64,000 nucleotides of DNA from Bacteroidales bacterium. Lineage in GTDB: Bacteria; Bacteroidota; Bacteroidia; Bacteroidales; UBA932. The notes under the pieces were generated by a model that was not told the DNA's origin, did no database searches, and was given only the letters and a program-made list of their open reading frames with translations. Location: positions 522,291 to 586,290 of the forward strand of contig WOYW01000016.1 of assembly GCA_011620605.1 (NCBI GenBank), read 5' to 3'. The position numbers were made by a program, and so were the translations under genes. Within the stretch, counting starts at the first letter, position 1. Each line of letters opens with the position of its first letter. Below, one piece after another: positions 19,778-29,127 of this stretch.

Positions 19778-19948
19778 ACTAATATCCAGGAAGCACACAA
19801 CAGTAATTACGGGGTAAATGCATGCGTGGATAATTACTGGGTTCTGTTTGATTACAACAGGGGCTATGCAGAAGATCTGGAAGCGTCCGGTATCATGTCC
19901 CTGGAAAGACTGCCCAAGTTTTCTTGTTATTTCTTCCGCTTTTCGTAA
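19778..19948 (+). pseudogene. GH2-family glycoside hydrolase remnant, 3' end, downstream of the IS
   Basis: Reads TNIQEAHNSNYGVNACVDNYWVLFDYNRGYAEDLEASGIMSLERLPKFSCYFFRFS*, continuing the interrupted ...RLLQQAT. Confidence 0.75.
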
Positions 19949-19958
19949 CTTTGAAATT

Positions 19959-20480
19959 ATGAAAAAGATTATCAGAACATTACTCCTGGTTTTGGTTGCC
20001 GGATTTATGACTGTTTCCTGCCAAGATCTGGGCCATACGTATACATATTATTTTGGATCCCGTACAGAGATCACTTTCAATGAAGTTACCGCTTCTACAA
20101 CACCCGGTCTGAGGGAACTTGCCGCCATGCTTTCCCAAAAAAGCAATGACATACAGAAAGATTTTCAATTTGACTGGATGGTCACCGGAGGAGGAAACAC
20201 ACAGGAAGAAGCCCTGGATAATGCCGTTAATGAGGCCATAACAGGTTTTACTTCCAGCGTGGTTAATTCTTTTATTTTGGAAATGAACGCTTTCCGCACC
20301 GAGTTCGATGCTAAAAAACAGGAATTATCCGGGCTTCTTTCCCAGGAAACGGGATCAGTAAATTTCACAGTCCGCCTGTTTTTAACAGCGGACAGTGATG
20401 TTACTCAGGTATATGAAATACCACTGGCCGTATCCGAATCCTTTACCTTTGAGTGTAGGGGAAAGAACGATACGTATTAA
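19959..20480 (+). CDS. Putative lipoprotein of unknown function
   Basis: MKKIIRTLLLVLVAGFMTVSCQDLGHTYTYYFGSRTEITFNEV...; lipobox; no family recognised. Confidence 0.65.
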   Translation: MKKIIRTLLLVLVAGFMTVSCQDLGHTYTYYFGSRTEITFNEVTASTTPGLRELAAMLSQKSNDIQKDFQFDWMVTGGGNTQEEALDNAVNEAITGFTSSVVNSFILEMNAFRTEFDAKKQELSGLLSQETGSVNFTVRLFLTADSDVTQVYEIPLAVSESFTFECRGKNDTY

Positions 20481-21097
20481 AGAACGGGCAGAATACTGAT
20501 AATACGGATATCTTTTACAGGCCGATCAGCCGGCCCGGTTTCCGTGGTAGCGATCTTATCTATAATATCCAATCCTTCGATTACTTCTCCGAAAACAGTA
20601 TAATTGCCATCCAGTTGACGGCAAGCCGTTTCGTTGTGAACAATATAGAATTGAGAGCCTGAAGATGCTTTTTCGGGATTTACCGAATCACCTGTTCTGG
20701 CAGCGGCGATCGCACCTTTTTTATGTACGAGTTCGGGTACGAATTCAGCCGGGACGGTATATCCGGGGCTTCCGGAACCAAGACGTTGTCCCGGGGCGGC
20801 ATTCCGTGATTGCGGGTCACCGCACTGGATCATAAATCCTTCAATAACCCTGTGGAACAGTATGTTGTCATAAAACCTCTTGGAGGTTAATTTTACAAAG
20901 TTATCCCGGTGAAGAGGGGTGTCGCTGTAAAGGCGAATGGTCATGGTCCCTTCAGTGGTTTTCAATTCAAAAACGGGCTCCTCCGGAAGACTGGCAGGGT
21001 CAAATGCCTGGTCTTTCCCCTTTTTGCCCGCGTTATTGCAGGATCCCATAAATAATGCACTTATACAGATCAGTAAAAAAATTGTGGTTTGTTTCAT
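20477..21097 (-). CDS. Cyclophilin-type peptidyl-prolyl isomerase, lipoprotein
   Basis: FKLTSKRFYDNILFHRVIEGFMIQCGDPQS...KGAIAAARTGDSVNPEKASSGSQFYIVHN. Confidence 0.93.
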   Translation of the reverse strand: MKQTTIFLLICISALFMGSCNNAGKKGKDQAFDPASLPEEPVFELKTTEGTMTIRLYSDTPLHRDNFVKLTSKRFYDNILFHRVIEGFMIQCGDPQSRNAAPGQRLGSGSPGYTVPAEFVPELVHKKGAIAAARTGDSVNPEKASSGSQFYIVHNETACRQLDGNYTVFGEVIEGLDIIDKIATTETGPADRPVKDIRIISILPVL

Positions 21098-21168
21098 ATC
21101 TCTGAAATTGAATATTTCTAAGGTTTTCGAAAAACTAAGGTAGTGTTTTTTTTTTACATTTGTATATT

Positions 21169-21603
21169 ATGAAAGTCAGGATAATCAACCATTCCCGTTA
21201 TCCATTGCCGGAATATGCAACTTCTTTATCTGCCGGGATGGACTTGCGTGCCGATCTGCCGGGATCAGTAGTTTTACAACCCCTGGAAAGGGCCCTTGTT
21301 CCCACGGGTCTTTTTATTTCACTTCCGCCGGGATATGAAGCACAGATCAGACCCCGCAGCGGAATGGCTGTGAAAAAAGGACTCGGCATATTGAACAGTC
21401 CAGGTACCATCGATGCCGATTACCGGGGAGAGATCAGGGTCATTCTGGTAAATCTTTCCAATGTGCCGGTAGAGATCGAACCCGGTGAAAGAGTCGCACA
21501 AATGATTGTGGCCTCACACGAAAGGGTTGAATGGGATGCGGTCAATGAACTGGAACAAACCGAACGCGGAGAAGGCGGATTCGGGTCCACGGGTGGTAAA
21601 TAA
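21169..21603 (+). CDS. dut: dUTP diphosphatase
   Basis: [58 protein letters not shown]. Confidence 0.96.
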   Translation: MKVRIINHSRYPLPEYATSLSAGMDLRADLPGSVVLQPLERALVPTGLFISLPPGYEAQIRPRSGMAVKKGLGILNSPGTIDADYRGEIRVILVNLSNVPVEIEPGERVAQMIVASHERVEWDAVNELEQTERGEGGFGSTGGK

Positions 21604-21610
21604 TGCAGAC

Positions 21611-22906
21611 ATGGAGGAAAAACTTTATTCATTGTTTTTAAAACACCCCGATGTCTGTACAGATACCAGGCAGATTCGTCCGGGTTGTCTTTTTTTCGCA
21701 CTCCGCGGGGAGCGTTTTGACGGGAATCTCTTTGCCCTAGAAGCACTCGGCAAGGGCGCTGCTTATGCTGTTGTAGATAACTGTTCCGGAGATGATCCCA
21801 GGTTGATTAGGGTGCCTGACGCATTGGAGTCTTTACAGCAATTGGCAGTAAATCATCGTGATAAATTTCAGGTGCCCGTAATAGCTCTGACAGGGTCCAA
21901 CGGGAAAACCACTACAAAGGAATTGATCCAGGCCGTACTCGCCACCCGTTACTGCGTTACTGCAACAAAAGGGAACCTTAACAACCACATAGGGGTACCG
22001 CTGAGTTTGTTGGATATGAACCGGGATACACAGGCCGGTTTATTTGAAATGGGAGCCAGTCACCCCGGAGAGATAGCGTTCCTTACGAAAATGATCAAAC
22101 CCGATGCCGGTCTGATAACCAATATTGCGGGAGCGCACATAGAAGGATTTGAAACCATAGAAGGTGTCAAAAAAGGCAAAGGTGCGTTGTACGATTACCT
22201 GGCATCTTCCGGGGGGGTGGTGTTTTATAATTCAGATGACCCTGTGCTATGCCGTATGCTGGAGGAAAGGAACATAAAAGGGAAAACAATAGCTTACGGC
22301 ACGGGGGTACAGGGAATAAAAGCGGAAATTACTGAAGGTGTACTTCAATTGAAGGTGGACGGGTACCCGTTGATCAAAACCAATCTGGCGGGAAGCTACA
22401 ATACTCCCAATGTATTGGCTGCATTGGCTGTCGGCAGGTATTACGGTACTGATCCCCTTGAAACAGTAAGGGCGATAGCGTCTTACAGGCCATCCAACAA
22501 TCGTTCCCAATGGATTCAAACATCCCGCAACCTACTGCTTTCGGATGCTTATAATGCAAATCCCGTAAGCATGGCCTTATCCCTGGAAAATTTCACTGCA
22601 TCTGAAGGTTCCCGAAAATGTCTGGTTCTGGGAGATATGCTGGAATTGGGCGAAGGATCTCACCGGGAACATCTCAAAATTGTTGCGCAGGTAGGAAAAA
22701 TGAACGTGGATAAAGTGTTCTGGGTGGGGCCCCGGTTCACCAGGGCAGTAGAAGAAAGCCGGGCGGCGGGGATGTGTTTTCCCCATGTGGAAGCGTTGAT
22801 CACGTACCTGGAAAAAGACCTTCCCGAAGGATTTGTTGTTCTTATCAAAGGATCCAACGGTATCCGTCTTACAAAACTTATTGCATCCGGAGTTTTAGGA
22901 AAGTGA
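21611..22906 (+). CDS. murF: UDP-N-acetylmuramoyl-tripeptide--D-alanyl-D-alanine ligase
   Basis: DTRQIRPGCLFFALRGERFDGN, ALTGSNGKTTTKELIQAVL, NNHIGVPLSLL, LKGSNGIRLTKL. Start at MEEKLYSL rather than the ORF-track start. Confidence 0.95.
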   Translation: MEEKLYSLFLKHPDVCTDTRQIRPGCLFFALRGERFDGNLFALEALGKGAAYAVVDNCSGDDPRLIRVPDALESLQQLAVNHRDKFQVPVIALTGSNGKTTTKELIQAVLATRYCVTATKGNLNNHIGVPLSLLDMNRDTQAGLFEMGASHPGEIAFLTKMIKPDAGLITNIAGAHIEGFETIEGVKKGKGALYDYLASSGGVVFYNSDDPVLCRMLEERNIKGKTIAYGTGVQGIKAEITEGVLQLKVDGYPLIKTNLAGSYNTPNVLAALAVGRYYGTDPLETVRAIASYRPSNNRSQWIQTSRNLLLSDAYNANPVSMALSLENFTASEGSRKCLVLGDMLELGEGSHREHLKIVAQVGKMNVDKVFWVGPRFTRAVEESRAAGMCFPHVEALITYLEKDLPEGFVVLIKGSNGIRLTKLIASGVLGK

Positions 22907-23894
22907 GCTTTTTACCGGATACAAAGAAACGCCATACAATACTTCCCCTGTACATGACCTGGCTGAGATCCGGTTTTTTCCCTCCGGAGCGCTTCATTTT
23001 ATGGCACATGCTCCAGAAATGCAGGTGTGCTTTGTAAACGGACAAGGTGAAATTCCATTTTCCCTGAAAACAGTAAGCAACGGCTGAAAGATGGTCAGCC
23101 AGTATCCGGAGCAATAAAATGGGGATCAATTCTCCTTTTCCCAGGTTTTTGTACATCATCAACAGGTTATTCCTGTAATTCAGATAGAGTTTACGGGGAG
23201 AATTGTTGGGAAGAGTACCGCCTCCGACATGCAGGATCTTTGACTGCGGCACAACGTAGACAGAATTGCCTGCCCAATGAGCTCTCCAGGAAAAGTCTAT
23301 TTCTTCCATGTGGGCAAAAAAATGATCGTCCAAACCTCCAAGTCGGTGAAAAAGATCGGAGCGGACAACCATACATGTTCCGCTGGCCCAGAAAACAGGG
23401 ACAGGCCGGTCATACTGGCCGTGGTCTTTTTCTATGGATGTCAAAACCCGGCCCCGGCAAAAAGGGAATCCCAGCCAATCAATAAACCCGCCGCAGGCCC
23501 CTGCATATTCAAACGTATCGGGATGTGCCCAGGACAGGATCTTTGGCATGCAAACGCCGCATTCGGGCAGGCTGTCCATCATCTCGGCAAGGGGAGGCAG
23601 CCAGCCGGAGGTGACTTCCACATCGGAATTCAGAAGTATGTAATACGTGGCATCTATCTGCTTCAGGGCAAGGTTGTATCCTCCTGTGTAACCCAGATTG
23701 CTCTGAAAGACAATAAGCGGAAGGTCAGGGAAATTTTCAGTGAGCCAAGGCACCGAACCGTCGGTGGAGCCGTTATCTGCCACAAATATACGCGCCCAGG
23801 GTTCCGGAGTGCGTTCCAGTAAAAGGGGAAGGAACTGTTTCAGGAAGTGTTTGCCGTTCCAGTTCAGGATCACTATGGCCACTTTCGGCTTCAT
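22878..23894 (-). CDS. Family 2 glycosyltransferase
   Basis: MKPKVAIVILNWNGKHFLKQFLPLLL...VADNGSTDGSV...YYILLNSDVEVTSGWL...SFRAHWAGN-type C-terminus. Start at 23894. Confidence 0.9.
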   Translation of the reverse strand: MKPKVAIVILNWNGKHFLKQFLPLLLERTPEPWARIFVADNGSTDGSVPWLTENFPDLPLIVFQSNLGYTGGYNLALKQIDATYYILLNSDVEVTSGWLPPLAEMMDSLPECGVCMPKILSWAHPDTFEYAGACGGFIDWLGFPFCRGRVLTSIEKDHGQYDRPVPVFWASGTCMVVRSDLFHRLGGLDDHFFAHMEEIDFSWRAHWAGNSVYVVPQSKILHVGGGTLPNNSPRKLYLNYRNNLLMMYKNLGKGELIPILLLRILADHLSAVAYCFQGKWNFTLSVYKAHLHFWSMCHKMKRSGGKKPDLSQVMYRGSIVWRFFVSGKKLTFLKLRMQ

Positions 23895-23929
23895 AAGACA
23901 AATGTAAGTGTTTTTAGCAAATTTGCACC

Positions 23930-24115
23930 ATGAAGAGGACGATAGAATTGCTGGCTCCGGCCAAAGACCTGATGTGTGCCATTCCTGTGGTACGACCATG
24001 AGCTCACAAAAGCCGTTAAGCTGATCCGTGAACTTTACCAGGCCGGGGGATACTGTCCGCGGGAAAACGGTAATAAAGAAAAAAATGGTCAGAACCGTTG
24101 TTTCTGGTAAGAGGA
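23930..24115 (+). pseudogene. Remnant of a peptidase U32-type gene
   Basis: MKRTIELLAPAKDLMCAIPVVRP* (U32-like ELLAPAKD start), then a shifted frame YDHELTKAVKLIRELYQAGGYCPRENGNKEKNGQNRCFW*. Confidence 0.45.
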
Positions 24116-24150
24116 AAGAAAAAATTCCCGGTTTATTTTGCTTGCCGGTC

Positions 24151-25650
24151 TTACCTGATGTATGTAGATAATGCAGTTTCCAGTAAACGGGCCAGTCCCC
24201 AGGCAAGTAAAAAATAGATCACAGAGATCACGATCAGGGGGAAAAATGCATCAAAAGTGCGGCTCCGTATAAGATCACTGGCTTTTGTCAGATCCTGTAC
24301 TGCAATATACCCAACGATGGAAGTCAGTTTGGTAAGAGCTATGAGTTCTCCCTTGTAAACGGGATAAACACGGCGTATTGCCTGTGGGAGAACAATGTAT
24401 AAAAAAGCACGCAAACGGGAAAAACCCAATGCCACTCCGGCTTCCGATTGTCCTTTTGGAACGGATTGTATGGAAGAGCGGAACATTTCCGATACATATG
24501 CCCCAAAGATCAGGGAGAAAGTAATTACAGAAACTGTCACACCGTTTATTCCGGTAGATGCAAAAACCACATAAAACATAAGCATCAACAGGACAACCTG
24601 GGGGATGCCCCTGAAGAAGGATATGTATGCGCGAGCTAAAAGGGAGACTGCTCTCCACTGGCTCATGCGCATAAAACAAACAAAAGCCCCCGTAAGTGTG
24701 CCGCCCAGGGCGGAAAGAAATGCAGTCAATAATGTGATCAAAAGACCGTCCCACAAAAGCAAATACCGTTTATCCCGGATCAGGTTGTTGTAAAAACGCT
24801 GTCCGATGCTTTGCCGGGTTTTCTCTGTTTTATCTGTCTTATGGATACGGGATCGCAGGGTGATCATGGAAGACCAGGTGGTCAGGTATGTGTCTGAAAA
24901 AGCGAATTTTTTGCTTCTTTCTTCGGTAACCATAATGTAATTGACCATCATATCAATTTTCCCGGCAGACATTCCGGCCAGCATTCCGCTGAAATCCGAA
25001 ATGATAAACTCGGGCTTTTTACCCAGCCAGGCGGCAAAGCGGCGGGCCATTTCGATATCGAATCCGGCGGGTTCGTTGCCCTGGTAAAAGGTAAACGGCA
25101 CGTCCATACATGTTGTACCAATTCTGATTGTTTCGTTGCTTTGGCCGGCTTCCGGAAACGAAGGCATGGACCCGTCTGTATTTTCCAGCCACCGTTCTTC
25201 CATTTGACCCAGGATGTTGTTCTCCCGTATTTCTTTGAGGAATGCGTTAAATTGCGGAAGTAGTATAGTGTCATGCTGGCTGAATCCCACAGATACAGAG
25301 GTGGCGGCCACCTGTTGGTCCAGAAAAGATATGTCGGGGGCCTCTTCCAGAATATACACACAAGCCGGATAAGCCAGGAATACGGCATCGCAGTCTCCGT
25401 TTCTTAACATGGAAAGCAGATCGGTCGTATTGGTCAGCGGAATGATCTGAGCCCTGGGGAACTGCTGCCTGGCATAATTTTCCTGCCATGTTGCTATAAG
25501 AACACCAATACGCATACCGGGGTGGTCCAGTTCCCTTACTGACTGCAACGGTTGTTGTGCGCCGGCCACGTTCCAGATCCCCCGGAGGCAGAGCATCAGA
25601 ATCAGAAGAACAATACAAAAGAAATGTTTCATATCATGTGTCCTGAACAA
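24151..25650 (-). CDS. Polar amino acid ABC transporter, tandem substrate-binding domains fused to permease (GlnH-GlnP type)
   Basis: IRIGTTCMDVPFTFYQGNEPAGFDIEMARRFAAWLGKKPEFI...DMMVNYIMVTEERSKKFAFSDTY...LARAYISFFRGIPQVVLLMLMFYVVF...SEMFRSSIQSVPKGQSEAGVALGFS. Confidence 0.92.
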   Translation of the reverse strand: MFRTHDMKHFFCIVLLILMLCLRGIWNVAGAQQPLQSVRELDHPGMRIGVLIATWQENYARQQFPRAQIIPLTNTTDLLSMLRNGDCDAVFLAYPACVYILEEAPDISFLDQQVAATSVSVGFSQHDTILLPQFNAFLKEIRENNILGQMEERWLENTDGSMPSFPEAGQSNETIRIGTTCMDVPFTFYQGNEPAGFDIEMARRFAAWLGKKPEFIISDFSGMLAGMSAGKIDMMVNYIMVTEERSKKFAFSDTYLTTWSSMITLRSRIHKTDKTEKTRQSIGQRFYNNLIRDKRYLLLWDGLLITLLTAFLSALGGTLTGAFVCFMRMSQWRAVSLLARAYISFFRGIPQVVLLMLMFYVVFASTGINGVTVSVITFSLIFGAYVSEMFRSSIQSVPKGQSEAGVALGFSRLRAFLYIVLPQAIRRVYPVYKGELIALTKLTSIVGYIAVQDLTKASDLIRSRTFDAFFPLIVISVIYFLLAWGLARLLETALSTYIR

Positions 25651-26599
25651 TTTTACGGTCAGGTACCCGTGACAGGAGAACGCCGCCGACGATCAGTACC
25701 AGTCCTGCAATGGTAGAGGGAAATATGGGCTCTCCCAGTATATAATGTATAAGAATTAGTGATACAAAGGGAAATATGTATATCAGGGAGCTGACGACTG
25801 CCGTGTTCTTTGCAAGCCTTAGCGCTTTAAGCCAAATGATAAAAGGAACAGCCATTTCAAAAACACCTATATAGATCCCCGAAAGAATGCTTTTAGAGGA
25901 AACTTCCTGTATGATACGGCCGGTGCCGTTTTCCTGGAACAAATTGCTGAACAGTAGATAAAGGGAAATGTAAAGCCAGGCAAAAAGAAAGTTTAAAAAA
26001 AGGGAAATATCATCCGGTAATTTGTTTTTCATGTTGAGCAGGAAATATGTCGCCCACAGAAAAGCACTCCCCATGGCTAAAACAACACCCCATGGATCTT
26101 TTATATGCAGACCTTCCCTGAACAACGCCAGCGGACTTCCCTGCAGTGCAATGAACAAAGCTCCGGTAAAACTTATGATCATAGCCAGAATACCCATCCA
26201 TCCGATCTTTTGTCCCAGAACAGGAATGGACAATAAAACCAGGACGAGCGGCCATATCATGTTGAGAGCCTGTGCCACCTGGGCAGGCAACATACTGTAT
26301 GCTTTGAAAAGGATCAGGTAATACAGAAAAGGATTAATAAAACCCAATAAGGCCGCTCTTCCCAGGGCTTTCCGGGGAATGGAAAAAAGAGCGCCACGCT
26401 TTCCCGCTGCCAGAAGCAGCAGGAATAACGTGGCGATAGCCGATGTGTTGGCAATGAACAGCAATACGGCAGGTGTCAGGTCGGCAAGCGCCCATTTGAA
26501 AGCGGTGGCCACGGTGGCCCAGCATCCTATGGCAATGGCGGCATAAAAGCCGGCTGACCTGCGCAATTTATCTGCTATTTTGCAACTCGTTCCAGCCAT
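25634..26599 (-). CDS. EamA/DMT family transporter
   Basis: About ten TM segments; ATAFKWALADLTPAVLLFI...FLYYLILFKAYSMLPAQVAQALNMIWPLVLVLLSIPVLGQKIGW. Confidence 0.88.
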   Translation of the reverse strand: MAGTSCKIADKLRRSAGFYAAIAIGCWATVATAFKWALADLTPAVLLFIANTSAIATLFLLLLAAGKRGALFSIPRKALGRAALLGFINPFLYYLILFKAYSMLPAQVAQALNMIWPLVLVLLSIPVLGQKIGWMGILAMIISFTGALFIALQGSPLALFREGLHIKDPWGVVLAMGSAFLWATYFLLNMKNKLPDDISLFLNFLFAWLYISLYLLFSNLFQENGTGRIIQEVSSKSILSGIYIGVFEMAVPFIIWLKALRLAKNTAVVSSLIYIFPFVSLILIHYILGEPIFPSTIAGLVLIVGGVLLSRVPDRKIVQDT

Positions 26600-28113
26600 T
26601 TAACCATGGACAGCATAATGATCATAGATATGAGACATACTACAACAAACACTGTCCAGGTAGCCCATAAGGGAATATGGGAATACATAAGGCCCCCTAT
26701 AAAAAGCAATTGATTTCCAGCAGCTGTGGCGGCCAGCCATCCACCCTGCATCAATCCCTGCATATGGGGCGGGGCAACCTTGGACACGAACGAAAGCCCA
26801 AGCGGACTGATAAACAACTCGGCAACGGTCAATACAAAATATGTGGTTATCAGAATGAATGGACCGACTTTGGCGGATTGTTCCAGGCCTCCGGCTGCTT
26901 TTACGTCACTGAAAAGAGGCAGGTTCACCGAGGCGAAAGTCATGATTAGGTAAGCGGCAGCGGCAATTCCCATACCTATTGCGATCTTTTTTGGTGTGGA
27001 AGGTTCTTTTCCTTTCTTGTTCAGCCAGGAGAAAAGTGCCACGATAAGCGGGGTCAGAACCACTACGAACAACGGGTTAACTGACTGGAACATTTCAGCT
27101 CCGACAATCCGGGTAAATCCAAGATTGATGTCTATCATGCTCAGATCTGTATAATCCCTGGCAAAGAAAGTCAGTGAGAGACCGTTCTGATGGAACGAGA
27201 ACCAGAAAAAGATCACGATCCCGAAGACGGCAAACAAGGCCAGCAAACGGCGTTTGACTTCGGCAACATCCATTTTTGTAACAGTGGGTCTGGGATTATC
27301 CTCTGTAGTGATACCGTCTTTTTTAACGTCCGGGAGCCTGTTCTTGGTTACCAGGAAGATCACCAGGGAAATTGCCATGGCTACAATGGCCACAAAGAAT
27401 GCATAATGGAATCCGGTGCTGAAAACGTCCAGGTAACGATCAGCAAAAGCAGCCAGATCGGTTACGGGGCCCTGATTGGCTTCGGCAGCGGCTAATGAAA
27501 ATTTTTCCAGGGCTTCACCGGTGATCTCATTGGCACGGAACTGATGGCAAAGGGCCGGTAACGCGGCATTGTATGTCAGACTGTGTGACTGCAGCCACCA
27601 GTTTCTGACGGCGATGGCAAAGAATGGAGCAAAAATGGCTCCGATGTTGATGAACATGTAAAAAATCTGGAATCCGGTATCTCTTTTGGAGGCGTATTTT
27701 GAATTGTCATACATCTGTCCCACGACAGCCTGCAGATTTCCTTTGAACAAGCCATTTCCGAAAGCGATGATAAAGAGGCCGAAACAGGTAAGTGCCAGGT
27801 AAAGACCTAAATTGGGAACGGGTGTGGGCGTAGGAAATCCGATGATAAGATATCCGACAGCCATCATTACAATTCCCGTCAAAATGGTTCCCTTGTAATT
27901 TTTTGTTTTGTCGGCAATGAGACCCCCTACCAGGGCCAATACGTAAATGAGGGCATAAAAGATGGCGTATATGACTCCGGTCGTTGTTTCATTCAGACCG
28001 AACTTGGCCGATAAAAACAGGGACAGAATAGCCATCATTGTGTAAAAGCCAAAGCGTTCGCCCATATTGGCAAGTGCTGCGGCAATCAATCCTTTGGGTT
28101 GTCCTTTGAACAT
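26575..28113 (-). CDS. POT/PTR family proton-dependent peptide MFS transporter
   Basis: GQPKGLIAAALANMGERFGFYTMMAIL...GNGLFKGNLQAVVGQMYD...GFQIFYMFINIGAIFAP...LFISPLGLSFVSKVAPP. Confidence 0.93.
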   Translation of the reverse strand: MFKGQPKGLIAAALANMGERFGFYTMMAILSLFLSAKFGLNETTTGVIYAIFYALIYVLALVGGLIADKTKNYKGTILTGIVMMAVGYLIIGFPTPTPVPNLGLYLALTCFGLFIIAFGNGLFKGNLQAVVGQMYDNSKYASKRDTGFQIFYMFINIGAIFAPFFAIAVRNWWLQSHSLTYNAALPALCHQFRANEITGEALEKFSLAAAEANQGPVTDLAAFADRYLDVFSTGFHYAFFVAIVAMAISLVIFLVTKNRLPDVKKDGITTEDNPRPTVTKMDVAEVKRRLLALFAVFGIVIFFWFSFHQNGLSLTFFARDYTDLSMIDINLGFTRIVGAEMFQSVNPLFVVVLTPLIVALFSWLNKKGKEPSTPKKIAIGMGIAAAAYLIMTFASVNLPLFSDVKAAGGLEQSAKVGPFILITTYFVLTVAELFISPLGLSFVSKVAPPHMQGLMQGGWLAATAAGNQLLFIGGLMYSHIPLWATWTVFVVVCLISMIIMLSMVKWLERVAK

Positions 28114-28179
28114 AGTGGTTTGGTTATTTTGAGTTTATATCCGACAAAAATACGATAATTTTGATAACTTTGTCTGCTT

Positions 28180-29097
28180 ATGAAGGCCATATTTTCGCGG
28201 ATTTGTTTTCTAGTCGTTTACACGATCATCTGCCTGTTCAGTTTGTTGCCCCTGTCCCTTTTATACGGCCTTTCGTTCATTTTTGTGGAATTGCCTTTGA
28301 GGATAGCAGGTTACCGCAGAACGGCAGTGACCATCAATATGGCCCGGTCTTTTCCCGGAAAATCCTACGCGGAAATTCAGCGGATGGTCAGGGATTTTTA
28401 CCATTACCTGGGAAGGTTGTTTGCTGAAACAATATGGCTGTTTACCGCATCCGGGAAAAGTGTGATGAAACGGTTTGCCATTGAAAATTGCCGGGTATTG
28501 GAAAACCTTAGGGAGAAAGGGAAAAGCGTTGTGGTCATGCTGCCTCACACCGGGAATTGGGAATTTTTACGAGCCTGCAGTTGTCCCGGTCAAAAAACCG
28601 TATGCGGTTATGATGTGCAACAGTTGCATATGGTTTATCAGAGGGTAAATTCCCCGTTATTTGACAAATTGATGTATACCCTCAGGAACCGCTATAAAAC
28701 CGGCTGGAAGATCCTTGAAAGCAGAAATGTGGCACGGTACATCGCAAAAAACCGGGATGAACCGGGGATGTATGCCATGATCAGTGATCAGTGTCCCGGT
28801 CCTGTAGGAAAAAGTGTTTCCGGGGTGTTTTTGAATCAGCCGACTCTGATGATTGAAGGTCCGGAAGCCCTGGCGCGTAAATTCGGTTTTGCGGTAGTAT
28901 ATGGGGTATTGCGACAAACAGGGAAGGGCCGTTATTCCTTACATTTTTCATTGATCACAGAAGATGCGGCTGAAACAGAAGCTGGAGAAATTACCCTGAA
29001 ATTTGCCCGGTTGCTGGAACAGGATATTGAACAGACCCCTCACCTGTGGCTATGGAGTCACAAACGGTGGAAAAGGGTTCCTTCATCAAAGGCTTAA
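28180..29097 (+). CDS. Lipid A biosynthesis (LpxL/HtrB-type) acyltransferase
   Basis: RTAVTINMARSFPGKSYAEIQRMVRDFYHYLGRLFAET...VMLPHTGNWEF...MISDQCPGP...PHLWLWSHKRWKR. Confidence 0.92.
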   Translation: MKAIFSRICFLVVYTIICLFSLLPLSLLYGLSFIFVELPLRIAGYRRTAVTINMARSFPGKSYAEIQRMVRDFYHYLGRLFAETIWLFTASGKSVMKRFAIENCRVLENLREKGKSVVVMLPHTGNWEFLRACSCPGQKTVCGYDVQQLHMVYQRVNSPLFDKLMYTLRNRYKTGWKILESRNVARYIAKNRDEPGMYAMISDQCPGPVGKSVSGVFLNQPTLMIEGPEALARKFGFAVVYGVLRQTGKGRYSLHFSLITEDAAETEAGEITLKFARLLEQDIEQTPHLWLWSHKRWKRVPSSKA

Positions 29098-29127
29098 TAT
29101 TTGCATTAGACTTATAAAACTTAGGAT

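Larger units (their letters stand above)
18199..19780 (-). mobile_element. IS110-family (IS1111-like) insertion sequence, about 1.58 kb
   Basis: Full-length DEDD/Transposase_20 ORF; 13-bp subterminal inverted repeats; interrupts a GH2 reading frame that resumes at ACT|AAT ATC CAG (T NIQEAHNSNYGV). ACT (CT core) occurs at both junctions. Confidence 0.85.
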
